A stretch of 64,000 bases of DNA from Chrysopilus asiliformis (lineage: Eukaryota > Arthropoda > Insecta > Diptera > Rhagionidae): contig OZ035963.1 in assembly GCA_964034945.1 (NCBI GenBank), positions 66,980,682-67,044,681 on the forward strand, in the 5' to 3' direction. Made by a program: the position numbers and the translations under genes. This document shows, one piece after another, positions 1 through 13,960 of the stretch (positions within the stretch are counted from its first letter, which is position 1; each line of letters starts with the position of its first letter). Below the pieces are notes generated by a model. The model was not told the DNA's origin and did no database searches. It saw only the letters and a program-made list of their open reading frames with translations.

Positions 1-3000
1 TCCTTTTAGATAAATTATAAAAAAATACGTATCACGTTTTTTTAATGTGTGTTTCTATGCTTTTTTCGTAATTAATGATTTCGGACAGCAAATTTTAATA
101 ATAATAATAATAATTGAACGTAAAAAGATATAGAAACCATCAGTTTAACTACACACACCGCACCGCATTATTAAGTAGATAATATTTACTTAAAATTATT
201 ACTATATACACATTTATGTTTATATATTTATTTATATGTAAATAAAGAAAAGTAAAAAAATTATACAGCACACTAGGAATAAATTGTTCGATAAATATTC
301 GATACAGCGTATTTGATAGTTGAATTCGAACTGAACAAAGTTAAACGAAATTTATGTGTAGAGAGTGGAAATTGAGTTTTGAGAGTTGAGTTTTCCGAAA
401 AAAAGACGATATCGTACTAGCTTCGTATTCAGCATGCTATCGTCTCATTTAATAATCCTCTAGCATGAATACATATGTATAATATTAGTGTACAAATACA
501 TACATACATATATGAAACGTAACATCATCATCATCACTATGGAATTCTCGCCTTTATGGAGTTGCCTGCTCATATTTACCACCCCCAAAATTGTAGAATC
601 AGAACAAGAGGAAATCGAAAATATTGAGAAATGCTCAACTCGTAGTTTTCCTATAAGGACATTTTTCAGGCGAACAATTTTCATAGCTGACGACTTATCT
701 ATGTTTTCTATTGTATAAGGATATTCTAAAGCACAATCGTGTATAAATCTTGTTCATCCAAACAAGCCCTGTTTGGCTGGCAAAATTTTAAAAGCTTGTA
801 ACAAATTACAGGAACATCTTGAAATTTTCGCAGGGAGAAGCTATTGAGGTTGAAAAACTTATAATACTGTTCATTTTCATTAAAAAAAACTAGTTTTTTT
901 TACAACGAAATTTTTCCGAGTAAGGTTTTCATCTAAAATCGGCTCGTTCCCAATATGTTCTCACGATTCTTTTCCATAGACAAGTGAAATTTTACATTTT
1001 CTCACGATTTCCCACAATCAAGGAGCATGCACGAGAACATTACAATGGCACGGAAAAAACATGACACATTCACAATATCATAATCAGCATCACATCATAC
1101 TAGATGGCATTATAGTCGCATTCGGATTTGAAATTAATCGGCACCGGTAGTTATCTAGTCGTATTTCATAGCTGCTGCTTTAACCAAATTAAAATAAAAT
1201 TAAATGGCGTCACAATGGCTCGCGACAACATTTACTATTTACATTTCTTTTTAACGTCTCTTCGTTCCATATACATACACGAAGGAAAATCCATTCGGAA
1301 AATTCAGTCTTCCACTATTATCGTCCAATACTAAAAATAACAAGAAAAAAGATGACAAGTCTATATCAGAAGGAGAACGAATGGGATGTGGAAAATGAAT
1401 GATAATTTTCTCTCTCGCACTGTGTGATAAGCGGTTGTCTGCCTCATGATAATTTAATGTGTCTTCGGATTTTCCGATTTTCCACTTTTCCGCTTTTATA
1501 CAATTTTCATATTTTCATCTTTCGATGTGTATGTGCGCCGTTATTGCCCTTTTCATGCTCTTTCTCTCTTTAGATTATTATACAGTGTTCACTGTATGGA
1601 GTGACTCTCTTTATTTCTCTTCTAAATTATTTCATCTGTCATTTTCTCCTTATTCATCAATCAGTGTACATATTGCTACCATAATTCTAGTACAGATTGT
1701 TTCACTAGTCTAGGACTTCCGTTAAGTTTAATATGTAACATTGGAGGCAGTTCAATGATTTAAATTTAATATCAAATAGATTTTTAAAAAATCAGACTTT
1801 TACCTGCAATTTTGAAAGATTTGTTATCCATAAATATGAGTTTAGAAACACACAAAAACTTTAAAGCCGCGCCAATCTTATCCGCCAAGTTTCAATATGA
1901 CGCTGATTACGGGACCTAACCTTAATATTTTTTATTAAAAATACGTAAGAACTAGGAACAAAAAAGTTTTGACATGGACAAAAGGAATCAGCAAAACTTA
2001 TTTTTTTAAAAACCGAAATAAAAGGATCAATTGCTTGAAAAGAGGATACATTATATTATCTAAAACAGTCATGTAACAATGGCAACCCCTGACCAAAGTT
2101 TAGCAAATATACCGCCATTAGGATCTATGAAAAAGGATTAATGTAGTACTAGTCTCGGGGCATGTCAGGATGTTGACAAGGACACTACCTTCCGTGAAGC
2201 ATACATACATGAAAATGAGAGAAATATTGATGCTTGTCGATGAATGGAAGGATATGGAATATAGTAAAAATGCTAAATAATATTATTTGTTCTGATTACT
2301 ATCAATTCTTCTTCTTGTTGTATTCGATATTCTCCCTTTACCCCCGATTTCTCTTTCAAAACACCGCTCCCTCTCTTGATTTGATGTCCTTGATTTTCGA
2401 TATGTGCTTCATGCGTACGAAAAATGATGTACAGTAGTTGAAATTCCTTATTTTTCGTGTTTGTGTAAAGCGTTTTTAGAATGTGGTTGAATTCAAAAGG
2501 ATATGAAAAAGGATGTTAGAAAACATGGTCTTTAGGATGAAATATTATAAATCGAATAGAGCATCTAAAAGAGCAAAAAGGATAATTTTATGTTTATAGG
2601 GAAAATAGGTTCAATTCAATCGCTTCACCGCCTTAGAAATGAAGAAAAGGACGAAAACAAGAAAATGAAAGGAACCAAAACGAACGAATCGATTGTAAAT
2701 GTCTGTTTGTTAGGATGTGTATGCGTATATTTGTATGTTTTGGGTTTGTTTCGGAATTAGGTTATGTCGTATTAGAAGTAATGCCACAATTTAGGTTCGT
2801 TTTGTTTTTTTTACAACGTTATCATGTAAAACTTTTTTTTATATTCTTATACAAAGTACTCGAAGATAAATGGTTTGTATTCATGAAATATTACGGCTTG
2901 TTTGTCCTCTTTGGAAAATGTCTGTAAATTAGATTGTTATCAATCGCCAATTCAAAATTTTGATTACTTTAATATTAAAGGTCCAAAAATTCAAAATATT

Positions 3001-6000
3001 TTAGAAATATAGAAAAGGCTTTTGTTTTCAATTCTAATGCGACATTTTAACAAAATTAAAAAAATTTAACCCGATGTGTAGAACATAACACAAATTTGAT
3101 CTCTTAGAATATAATAATTTTAGTCGTCCACTTTGTATCCTTTTTCAAAATGCTTCACATCCATATAGGAAAGCATCTGATGATCACATCCGATTTTTTT
3201 TAAATATTCATTCCATTTCAAAATTTCAAGCTGGCTGAACAGACAGAAACGGCAGTAGCGAAAGTTCTATTCCAGTACGATAAGACAGAAATTTGTCGAA
3301 AAAATGTACAAAACACGACAGACGCGATACTATCACGCCATGCGGCCTAAACATTCAACGCTGGGCGCCCGAGGGGGTGGTATACGAGTATGTTTTTAGC
3401 AAAAGGGATAAGCAATGAATGCTTGGGGATGGAATGAGTTGTTTACTTATTACCGTTAAGCTCATGTAAATACATATGCTACTCATCTTGTACATGAGTA
3501 TATTATGAAAAACTATTAATATGTTTAGTTTATTATACACATAAAGGGATATTTATCCATCCTATCTTAGACATGAACATGTATATAAAAAATACAAAAG
3601 CACCGTATGTTGTAAGGCATATTTGCTCATATTTTTATGTTTTGTGCACACGAAGTGTTTGATAATTTCGGCGAGTCCGACGATAGCTATACTGCTCCAA
3701 AATATTTTCGGTTGTATTATAGGAGTATATGCTATTGAACTTATTTACTGACATAAATTGGAAATTGTCACCATATACATATAACGAGGTTAGGATACGA
3801 GTATAACATACAATTTGCCGAAATATGCTTGGCTTTGGAAGTAGGGAATTGGGATAATCTAATGGAATTATCCACAATAACAAAATTTTGGGTAGTTTTT
3901 TTGAGAAGGTCTTGTTTTTAGTTCTTGGTCAGTGAGTCGGCAAACTCTTTAGCGATATTTTATTAATTTGGTAAAATAAATTAAAACATAAATAAAATTA
4001 TATCACAAAAAAAAGTCCGTTTTGAAAGAAATTACATATAGCAGTTTTACTTGTATGGGAAAAACAGACAAAAATTGTAATTTGCAACACAGTTTGAAAA
4101 ACAAATAGACAAAAAATCTTCAAGTGTTTTAGATTAAATTCGTTCCTCTAATTCCAATATTAAAGTAAAATAAATTCTTGCCTAATAGGATTTAAATTTT
4201 CCTCACAGACTTGCGACGTCAAATAAATTTGGATTCATTTGGAGACATTTGAAATAATTTCAAGCAAGTGATTTTTTTCTTCAGGCGATCCGAAAAAAAA
4301 GAGTGAGTGAGTGATTCCATTTGAAAGCTTTAGAAAATATTAAGACATTTCTAGGTCAATTTTTCGAATGTCTAAAATTTGACAATGAAAAACAACTCGA
4401 AGCATGTTTTTCACGTCCTAGGAAAGTGCTAAAAGCTGTAGACATGTAGTAAAAGTATGGGAAATAAGGAATAAAATAACATTTTACTAATGCTTCTCGC
4501 TTTCAAAAATGAATTGCTTTCATCCTATAAAATCGATTAGAAGTTTTCCGTTGCAGTTTCCTTGTTGAAATTTGGTAAAACGAAAGAAAGGAAGTAACAT
4601 AAGCTCACTGAATATCGTGTATCCTTACGGAAAACATTTAAAAGAATTTTCACTTATGTACTCGTAGGTTTTTTTTTCATTTTCTTTTGCTACTAAGTTT
4701 TCTTTTGTTAAATAAGTAATTGAAGATGAAGTGAATGAATGACCGGACCGGATGATGAAAAATTATTATGGTATATTTAATGGTTGAGAATTTTCATTTG
4801 GAAAGTTAATCTTTATAAAATTTGGGAAAATTTGTAGCTTCTACTGAACAAATTTTTAAATTTTTACTTAAAACTTCAAAAAACTTGCACAAATTTATAC
4901 GAGTTTAAAGTTAAAAATGGAGTGAGATGAAAATTTAGAAAATAAACTAGTTTAGAAGATTTTTTTTTTTTAAATTGGAAATACTAGTAAATTGTCTCAA
5001 TTTTAGAAAAATTGGCAAAGCTAAAATTTTTTACGATACCAATTTTTTGAGAACTTTCTCGTTTTAATAAAATAAATATAACTACGCAGAATCAAATCTG
5101 TTACTTTTAATCCATGGTCTCGATTAGATTTATATTTCGTCCATATTCCAGTTCTACCAATAATAAAATGATACTTGCGGACAGCATTTTTCGGGATGTT
5201 TCATTGAAAATGTCTTGAAAGAAGCTTCCTCAACGAGACATTTTAATATCAGGATATGAAAATGTGCGAAATTGTCATATAATCGCGACAAGGTTTAATC
5301 TACAAAAACGAAATCAGCTAATTTTATATTTCATGAGAAAAAATATGGAAAATGCCAACTACTGGGGTGACTAGGGTTTTACCTTAAAACTTGGTATTTT
5401 AAAGCGCCAATCTATATCCTGTAAATAAGATTAAAATATTTTATTAAAAGTGATTTCATTGTTTGCTAAAAACCTAATAAAAAAAATTCCGCCATGCTGA
5501 CACTAAACATTTTTTCAAACTCGGAACATTTTTAATTGAATAAGAAAAATCTTTAAGTTTTCGGGGCAACTTGCGCATTTGTTTAACTAATCTTTTCGGC
5601 AAATAAGAATTTTCCCATGGAACAGAAATTATTTTGAAAAAAAAACTCCATCCTAAGCTCGTAACTTACCTTTCTAAAAACTATAAATAATGAAAAAAAC
5701 TTAACGAATATTTTGCTATTATCTAAACTAAAACTAATTTTTCATGCATTATAAAAAAAAACAAATTAAACCCCATATCTAAAGCTCGCAAAAAAAGAAC
5801 TAGTAACCAAACAAACACAAGTGCAAAAATTAAAATGAATTCAAAAATTAATGTGTGAATAACGACATTTTTGTTTGTCATAATTTCGAATATTATAGGG
5901 TATTTTGAAAATTAGTTGTTTTTTCAAATATCGGGATTAACAAATTTAGTGGATGTGCTTTTGTTGAAGTAAAAATTGATTTTGAAAAATGATATGCTTG

Positions 6001-9000
6001 AGATATATTTAAAGGCAGGCAGGTCGGGGTTGATCGCAAATTTTTGGATAATTTGGATATCTAAAAAAATTGTGCGAAGGTTTTTTTGTTGTTGTTGATA
6101 TAGGGCAAACTTAAAAAAAAATATGGAAAAAACATATAAACAAGAAAACCCATTGCAATCGATTTTTTTATGTTATCAAAAAGTATCTAACATTGATAAT
6201 GAACTTTTAATGTAATTTCTTATAAGGTAGCAAATATTTTGAATATTGGAAAAATATTCATCTGTAAATTCTATACAACAAATTATTTTGTCATTGAAAA
6301 GCTAATTTAATCACGTGTGCAGACAAATTGGTGTAATTTTTTTAGACACTGTAACGTTTATTTTATTTTTATTTTTAAATCTCTGCACGGGAAGAAATCC
6401 CAATAGGAATATATGAGACAGTGAACTTTTCTGCAATAATTCCCAAAAAATATGGAATTATTCCAAAAAAAATTTGGGAAAATTTGCTGTTTTTCACATG
6501 AATTCCTCTTTCGATGGGAGGCATTATCAAAAAATTTCACTGAGTCGCATATTCCGTTTTTTGTCGGAATCTGTCGATTGCAAAGGACTTTTCTTAATAC
6601 TGATTTGAATCAGAATAATTTGCTATTGAAATTGTTTCAAGCTTTTGTCTTATATAAGCGTCAATAATTATGTTTTGGTTTATTGATTGAATTTCTATTG
6701 AATAAAACTTGAAAGTATAATGTACAAAAAAAATCTACAAGGGTTTCAACTATATATGAATTTGAATGCCAATAATTTTTATGTAACTGAATACCGTTTT
6801 CACATATTGCAAGGTATCGCTTGTCGCTTCGGTGAAGGCCCTTCGAAGCCGTGTTCTTCTACTTTGTGACAAAGTCTGGGGACACAGAAGGACACCCTAA
6901 ACAAATGGAAATAATCTTCTAATTTCTTTATTTTTTTTTCTTTGATTTTGTTTGGAAAATTTTTTACTTTCTTTTTCTTATTTTTTTGCTAAAGAAAAAT
7001 TTAAAAAAAATTTGTTTTTTTCTTTTTACAAATTTCTTAATGAAATTCTAAGCAAAAAATAAATAAAGATATTAAAAATTTAACAAAAAATATATTTTAA
7101 AAATATACTTTAATCTAATAATAGTATTTATACAACATTTTACTTATTTTATACTTAAAATTACGGCTAATCAATGGTGCAATATTATAGATACTTTTTA
7201 AATTGTTGAGATAATAAATTTATACTTTAACTAAAAATTTAAACTCAACAAAAATGATAGACAGATGTGACTGAAAGTTGTATTCTGTGCAAACAGCGTA
7301 AATAGGATTGTAAATGAATTAAAACGAATGCCACTCACTTAATTTTACTAGAAAAAAATCATACTTTAATTACTATAAATCTGTAATATCAATAATTAAA
7401 ACTTAATTAATATATTGTCAAAACTATCTCCACACTAGAATACACAAATATCAATGTTAAATGTAGGTACGAAAACGAAAAAGAGATTTTTTTTTAAATT
7501 AAATACAATAAAACTCCTTTACACATTGTCGCTTTGTAAACTGGAGTTCTTATTGTACTGAATTTTGAGAGATTATTTTAATATCTTTAATTTTAAAATT
7601 ATCTGATCAAAAAAAAAATTTTTAAAATGTACAACAAATAATAGTTAAGAATTTCCAATAAGAATAACGTATACACAATTAAGAAATTACAAGATTTTGA
7701 AAATTTTCAAAGTGATACCTACTGATATACAAACCAATTTTATTTTATAGAAAAATTATTATTCTCAAAAAATCACAAAATTGGACACGAAAAATGTATG
7801 AAATAAACACATTAAATAAGTAAAAATGTTTTTTGGTAATTTTTTGAATTTCCTAGTCCCATAATTAGGTTCCCTATTTCCTTTTTTTCATTTTTTTTCG
7901 TAAAACCATATAGGTAAAATTCAAACAAAATCTTCCTCTATAACTAAAACGCCTTAGCTTCTACTTTTCGAATTTCAATCGGAATTTTGTTTCTTGAAAA
8001 TTTGAAGCAAAGACATTCTTAATAGGATTCTTATGCTTTTACCAAGTAATTTTTACCTGGGGTGACATCGCGTACGGTGACAGGTGATAGTGACTGTCGA
8101 GCGTCAATTTATAAGGACTCGATAGTGCGAAAGTTTCACAAATTTTAATCAAAATGGAATCACAATGAGGTTGCAGGTACTCGTGTAGTGGTCGCTTTTT
8201 TATTAGAAAAATTTGGTCACAATATTGATAGAGGCAATCTTATTCTAGTCCAAAAAATTGACAAGTGACAATCATCATCAACTATATCACCTCGTATATC
8301 ACCTTATACGATTCCACCCCTGATGAATCAAATTTGTTAAATTAATCAAACAAAAAATCATCTAACAATCGTTGAAGCGTATGTTTCAGGATTAAATGCT
8401 GAAATTTACATTCCATTTCTTGAGAAGAATTTTTTTAATCACTAAACGCCATAGCCAATTGATGTGCGGTTGCCATTTAAACCAATACAATTCGAATTCG
8501 AAATGATAAATTTGTTATACGTAAATCCCTATGGATTTTCTGGAATTTTCTGTCGCATATTTATGAGAAAGCTTTACCGCAACCAAATCTTTTGCTAGCA
8601 GACACCGAAATTAAATTTGAATTGCAAATTCAAAATTTCCAATTTCCCAACGTTTTTCTGTTTCTCCATTCCTGGCAGTACCTACTAGTATATTTAGAAA
8701 GACGAGACAAATTACATTCATATCAGAAAAAAAATACAATTTTACCAGAAAAAAAAATGAATGCTTTGCTCTGATCAAATCAATCTTAAGTACAAAAATA
8801 TGATTTACATTTTTATCGTTAATAAAAGGATAATATTCTTGTTTGCTAAGTAAGATATTCCGTTAATTAATTAAACTGATAGCCTAGGAAAGCAAAAAAC
8901 CAAAGTTCTTTACAAAATTGCTATTTTCTTTCATTAGTGTATGCTAAATCGAACTTGGATTTTTTTTTTGCGACGAGATTACATCGGAATGATTTAAAAA

Positions 9001-9245
9001 ATTGTAAAAAATTTGAATTGGGATGAAAATAAATCGAGAAATATGTAAATTCTACTTTTACATCAAATAAAAAGGCTGTAAATGGTGAAAAGTTCAAAGA
9101 TTGCTTGCGCTCATCCAATTTAGGGATTTCATACCTTATGAGAAAAAAAACCTAATTTATACGTCAACATAAATCATATCTTAAAAACAAACCCTTAATT
9201 CAAAGAACCAAAGATCACATCATCTTTAATGAGATTCCAGATAAC
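1..9245. other. AT-rich non-coding stretch, no supported gene
   Basis: All open frames here are below about 85 codons, AT-biased and rich in Phe, Ile, Lys and Asn, as expected by chance in this composition. No exon with convincing splice sites, tRNA or rRNA was recognised. Short simple repeats are present: an AAT run at about 96-114, an ACAT-type run near 500-512 and a CAT run at 523-537. Long A and T runs recur throughout, for example around 6900-7020. The stretch could be intergenic or part of a long intron; nothing seen decides between them. Confidence 0.6.
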
Positions 9246-10224
9246 TACACTCTAAATGGTTTGTGTGAATTCACACTAAATTTAGTTGCAAAAAACTCAT
9301 TTTTTGTAGTATTTTCACACTTCTGATGTGTGATTTCCAACATTCGCGTGAAATCTCTATTTTTGAGTGATTTCACTACAAAATTTGTGTGATTTCCAAC
9401 AAGAGAATATGGAATTTGTGTGATTTCACACATTGGGAGTGAAATACGTCACAGCAGATAGTAAAATCCAACAGCAGTGTGATTTCACTACAAATTCTGA
9501 GTGAAAACCGTCGTCTTTAATAGTAAACAACCAGCTTTTGATCATTCTTAATTGGCAGTTTTGAAGGGTAACACAGTCAAGTTCCTATATAGAATCCTAG
9601 AATTTATTTAGCTCGCTTTTTTGTCTGATTGTTCGTCTGTTTGTTCGTCTGTCTGTCTGTTTGTCAGGGTCAAATCTTGTATTTCAATTTTGACCCATCT
9701 CCAGTCATTCAATAGACTTAAATTTTGCACACAGACTTAACTCCGGTCACAATACAATATTTCTATGACTTCGCCCTTGTAAGGATAGCGGAAGCGGAAG
9801 GTCCTTCAAGGATAAGGTGATTGACATCAACCTTTTCCTCAAGTTTTTCGGACAAAAACTCATTTAAGGGTTTTCGGGATCGCTGAATCATGTTCTGGAG
9901 CCAAAAAGTTCGTCAGGATATATCAAAACCAAGGATATATATTCGAAAACTAAAAAGTAAATACATAAAAGGAAAGCACGCTTCTGCGTGAAATCACACA
10001 AAATTTTGTTTGAAATCGCACACATTTTGTGTGAATTCACTATTCTTTTGTTGATTTTTTGTGTGAAATCACTTCATATTTTGTTGGAATTCACGCTGAT
10101 TTTTGTGTGAATTCACGCTCTATTTTCCAATCACACTTAAGTGTGAAATCACTACATTTAATGTAGGAAACCCAGATTCCTACATTAAATGTAGTGAAAT
10201 CCAACAGAAATCAATTAGAGTGTA
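9246..10224. mobile_element. Non-autonomous TIR element packed with GTGTGA(A/T)(A/T)TCAC palindromes
   Basis: The ends are inverted: TACACTCTAA at 9246-9255 and TTAGAGTGTA at 10215-10224. If the outer TA is the target duplication, the element proper runs CACTCTAA...TTAGAGTG, as Tc1/mariner-like MITEs would. The outer thirds (about 9263-9510 and 9985-10200) carry a dozen or more full or half copies of GTGTGAWWTCACAC, including a perfect 14-bp palindrome at 9263-9276. The right end also has a hairpin made of ACTACATTTAATGTAGGA and its complement (about 10151-10186). The centre (about 9545-9970) differs and contains a CTGTCTGTCTGTTTGT tract like the window's other repeats, so it may be a nested insertion. 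There is no transposase ORF. The ends are inferred from the inverted repeats. Confidence 0.6.
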
Positions 10225-13200
10225 ACATAAGAAAATTTCCTTTCGGATTTCCTTGTACTACTCGTAGATAAGACGTCAAAACAAAACCTCAAAATGTGGA
10301 ATACATTTTGATTAGGGCTAATTAGACACTTCTAATTGAAACAAACTGTGAATGTGATAGGACTAAATGACTATAGTTTAGTTAACATTTCAATTACAAC
10401 ACCTAATTACCAGCTTCTATGTTTGTTACAAAAAAAACTTGATTACAACGAGAGAAATACTATACGTATATAGAAAAACAACGAAGAAATATAGAATAAA
10501 TAAGTGAATACGCAATAACAATAATAAGATCTCGGTCGATACACCAACAGAAATGTAATTACACCAACAACAACAAAAAAAAATAAACAAATAGAAGATA
10601 CTTTCACTTTGTCAAGAAATGGAAATGAGTGTCAACGAAATGACTAAAGAAGACTTAATTTGGGCACTTTTTTCTTGTGCCCGATTAAAGTGCTTTTACG
10701 CTTTTTATGAGTCACCTACCACTTTAACGTTTACTTGACGGGCTAGGAGTATCGTAAAGCTAATGAACTAGGCGCGTTAAAGAACGGGGTTGAACGCGGT
10801 TGAATTCAGAAGTGGGATAAGATTGGTTTTTGTTTTTCTCTTGTTTTCATTTGCACGACTTGAGAAGTGAGATAGGGTGCAAATTTCTAAGGAGTGGGAT
10901 AGAAAACGTCGTCTCGGAATTAATATAGAAATAAGATGGTGTTGCTTTTTCTTGCTCATTCGGTCTTAGAGTAATAAGTATGGTTCGAAGGTTTGTTGGA
11001 GTTCAAAAATAAAACAAGGACGTGACATTTTTATAGTCCTGTTACAATATTTACATTATGTTTTAGAATTCGGGATCTTTGACATAGTGTAGAATATTGT
11101 TTCTCAACAGTGGATTAGGGAGTTTACTTGTAATCACAAATGATGGAGATTCGAAACTTAATAAAAAAAAACTAAATGTTGAGTTCAATTCCAGTCGTAA
11201 CGCCTTTAAAAATTGGAATCCAAGGCTGATATTTATGTTTGATTTCCGCTTGGCTTCAATGAAATTGAATTACTTGAATAGTCCTAATTTATCCAGTAGT
11301 TGTATTTGGTTATTCGATATCGTGGAATCGTATATTGAACATATCGATTCGACTGCCCTTAATACCAATGAACGTATTTATTTTTCGTTTGTATGGTATT
11401 TTATTGTCGGGTTAAAGGACGCCTATGATGCTGGTGAGGATTTACTTTACGGTCATTAAATGTCTTTCCCGTAAGCCATTTTTTATGTTCTTTGGGACTT
11501 TCTTTACTCATTCGGTTATGCACTTGATTCGGTCTTTTTTGTAATGGGCCATAAAGTCTTCTATTAACTTTCATCTTCCTGGGCACTATTATACTTTGTC
11601 AACCACTACATCATGACTGAAGAATGAAGGAAGTGAAACGGAAGCCATAAGGATTACCTATTGTGTGAAGCTGGAGACAGATAGTTTGGCAAAGGGTTAA
11701 ATATGCTCAGCATTAATGTAGTATAGCATGACATGAAAGTATTTTAAGTTCTACATGGAAAATTGTGAACAATGGTCATGGTTGTGGTTCGGTAGTTTTT
11801 CACAAAACAGGTTTCACAAAAAGAAAAATTTGTATTTGTCCTTTTAGGTCACACTTTTATTTATGTATGGTTTGGAATTTCAGAGAAATAGAAAACGTTG
11901 AAATTGACAATCTGCCTTCTAATATTTCTTTTATAACAAAAAAGGAAATTTGACCGCTTGTTTTGAAGCATACTTTTATGGAAATCCAGAAAATAATATT
12001 TTAGTAAAAACGCTACGCAAGAAATTTTAAAAATTAAACCTTGAAAAAACCCTTTGAAAATGAAAATAAAAATTACCAAAACAGTAGAGTTGCTGAAATT
12101 TGTATTTTATTCTAAGCAGCCAGGACTATTTTTTATTCAAAATTGGCCAGTCCGTTGGCCAGGACAAAATCTTGTAGAAGTTGATTTATTGCAAAGAGAA
12201 AAAACATTTGTTGAAAATTTGACAATTTTATTTTTCAGATAGCCAAAACAAGTTGTAGTCCTTTCAATTTCCATATGTTTTCTTCATAATGATGTTCAGA
12301 TCTAAACTTCAAAAGTTTATCTTAGGCCATAAATAAGAGATAAACTTTTACTTAGGCAAATCACTTCAAGCTCTATTAGTTCTTAAATAAATGTCTTCGA
12401 ATTCAAGTTCATCGATTCAATATGAGATAATGGTCTCCCGCCAACACTAATACATAAAATATGTGACACATGTGTCCTGCTCACATTATTCAGTTCACTT
12501 CAACTGATTCAAAATCATTCGATTCCATTTGGTTCGTATAACTTTTCTCATTTCTTAAGAAATTGTAACATACGTTGTAAGTCCATAAAAAGCAATTTTT
12601 AGGCTCTCAAGGACATACAGGAGAAACTCCAAGAAAAAAAAAAGAAAAAAAAAGAGAAACAGAATAAACCGAAAAAAATAAGAATAACGAGAGAAACAGG
12701 GGACGATGAAAAAGGAAGAAAAAAAATGATACGTCATGTTACTTACCCTCAATAATAATATGCATGTTTCTGTCTAGATAGAGACACGAATAAAATACTA
12801 TTCATCAACGACAACAGTAGCAAAACCATCATGAATGACATTAATAAAGTATTCTTTTGAGCAACTGATAGCAATAGAAGCAGCCAGAAGAGACTTCGAT
12901 TCGGGAACTCCGTGGATGAAATCAAAAAAGGAGACAGCGGACATACTGAGAGGGCAGAAATTGAAATTTAAGGAAACACAATCCTTTTTTCCGGGCATAA
13001 TTTCGTATGCCACTGTATGGGTCCCATTGGAAAAACCCTTTTTTCTTTTCATTTATTTCTTTTTCCGATGTACAAAAATATGGGGAAAACACAAACGAAT
13101 CGAAAAAATTGTCATGTTCACCAATATCCATGCATGAAGAATGAAGACATTTTCATTGTCGTGTGGCCCATGGCGCTCGAAATAGATACAAAAAAACACC

Positions 13201-13401
13201 CTTAAGAATAAAAAAAACTATCCTTAGGGGTTGAATAGATAGACTAGCGAGCCAACAAATTCTACGACCGAACACCACTAGCACATAAAAAAATAGAATA
13301 AAGAAAAACATACGAAAAGCTACAATTGCAGGGGCCAATCATCAAATACTCTATGTGAAATTTTTATTTAAAGAAATCGATTTGTGCGGGAGATAAAGAA
13401 A
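10225..13401. other. Non-coding stretch with a purine-rich tract, no supported gene
   Basis: A 120-codon open frame on the plus strand (11097-11459) and a 100-codon one (12835-13137) are present, but their composition is that of translated AT-rich DNA and no domain or family is recognisable. A roughly 100-bp tract of almost pure A and G lies at about 12622-12728. Nothing else could be supported. Confidence 0.55.
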
Positions 13402-13960
13402 GGAGTGGTCCGATTGGATTTTGATGTATGGATCGATTATGTAAAATCAAAAGATTTTCATGAAATACAGAATCATATAGTTTTCGGAAACGAGGAATCG
13501 ATGTTAGGTGTCCTTTTTCAAGACAAGTCGATTTTTCAAGGACCTCGTCCTTATACGGTCCAGGAGACACCTCGCGATTTTTTTAATTTTGTAATACGTC
13601 TCCGATTTTGCTGAAACTAGGAGGGGTTCGTCGTATTCGGGCCCCTGATTAAGAATCCATTGTCCGCTTTCCGGTATCACTAATGATTTGGGCGTTACAG
13701 GGGGTGTCTCACAAAGAATGGAATTTTCAATTGCTATCTCCTAGAGACGCAACTGTACCGAATTTCAAGTCTCTAGATTAATCGATTCGAAAGTTATGGT
13801 GTTCATGGACAGACAGACGGACGGACATGCGGAAATCAAAATCTTTTGTAATCCCAATCACCCAGGTGTAGTTAATTTTTGTGTCCGAAGATTGGTTCGA
13901 TGTGCTACAAACGATATACTAAATCTAATATACACCTATATGATATATCATATAGAGTAT
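13402..13960 (+). repeat. Interspersed repeat, copy A (ACAGACGGACATG family)
   Basis: Copy A begins near GGATTTTGATGTATGG (about 13417) and contains AATTTCAAGTCTCTAG (about 13763). It then reaches a short ACAGACAGACGGACGGACATG array (about 13805-13828) followed by GGTGTAGTTAATTTTTGTGT and a CTACAAACGATA motif. The same landmarks occur in the same order at 15340-15830. A central block (about 13440-13720) also matches 32570-33005 in reverse orientation. A perfect 20-bp palindrome (13936-13955) lies near the right end. There is no intact ORF. I infer a degraded non-autonomous transposon; the class is unknown and the boundaries are approximate. Confidence 0.6.

Noticed and set aside
11097..11459. 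A 120-codon plus-strand open frame
   Set aside because: Composition is that of random AT-rich DNA; no domain, no splice-site context, no repeated occurrence.
12835..13137. A 100-codon plus-strand frame with a charged start (about residues 8-45)
   Set aside because: The second half is Phe/Ile-rich noise and no family is recognisable; at most a fossil of something unidentified.
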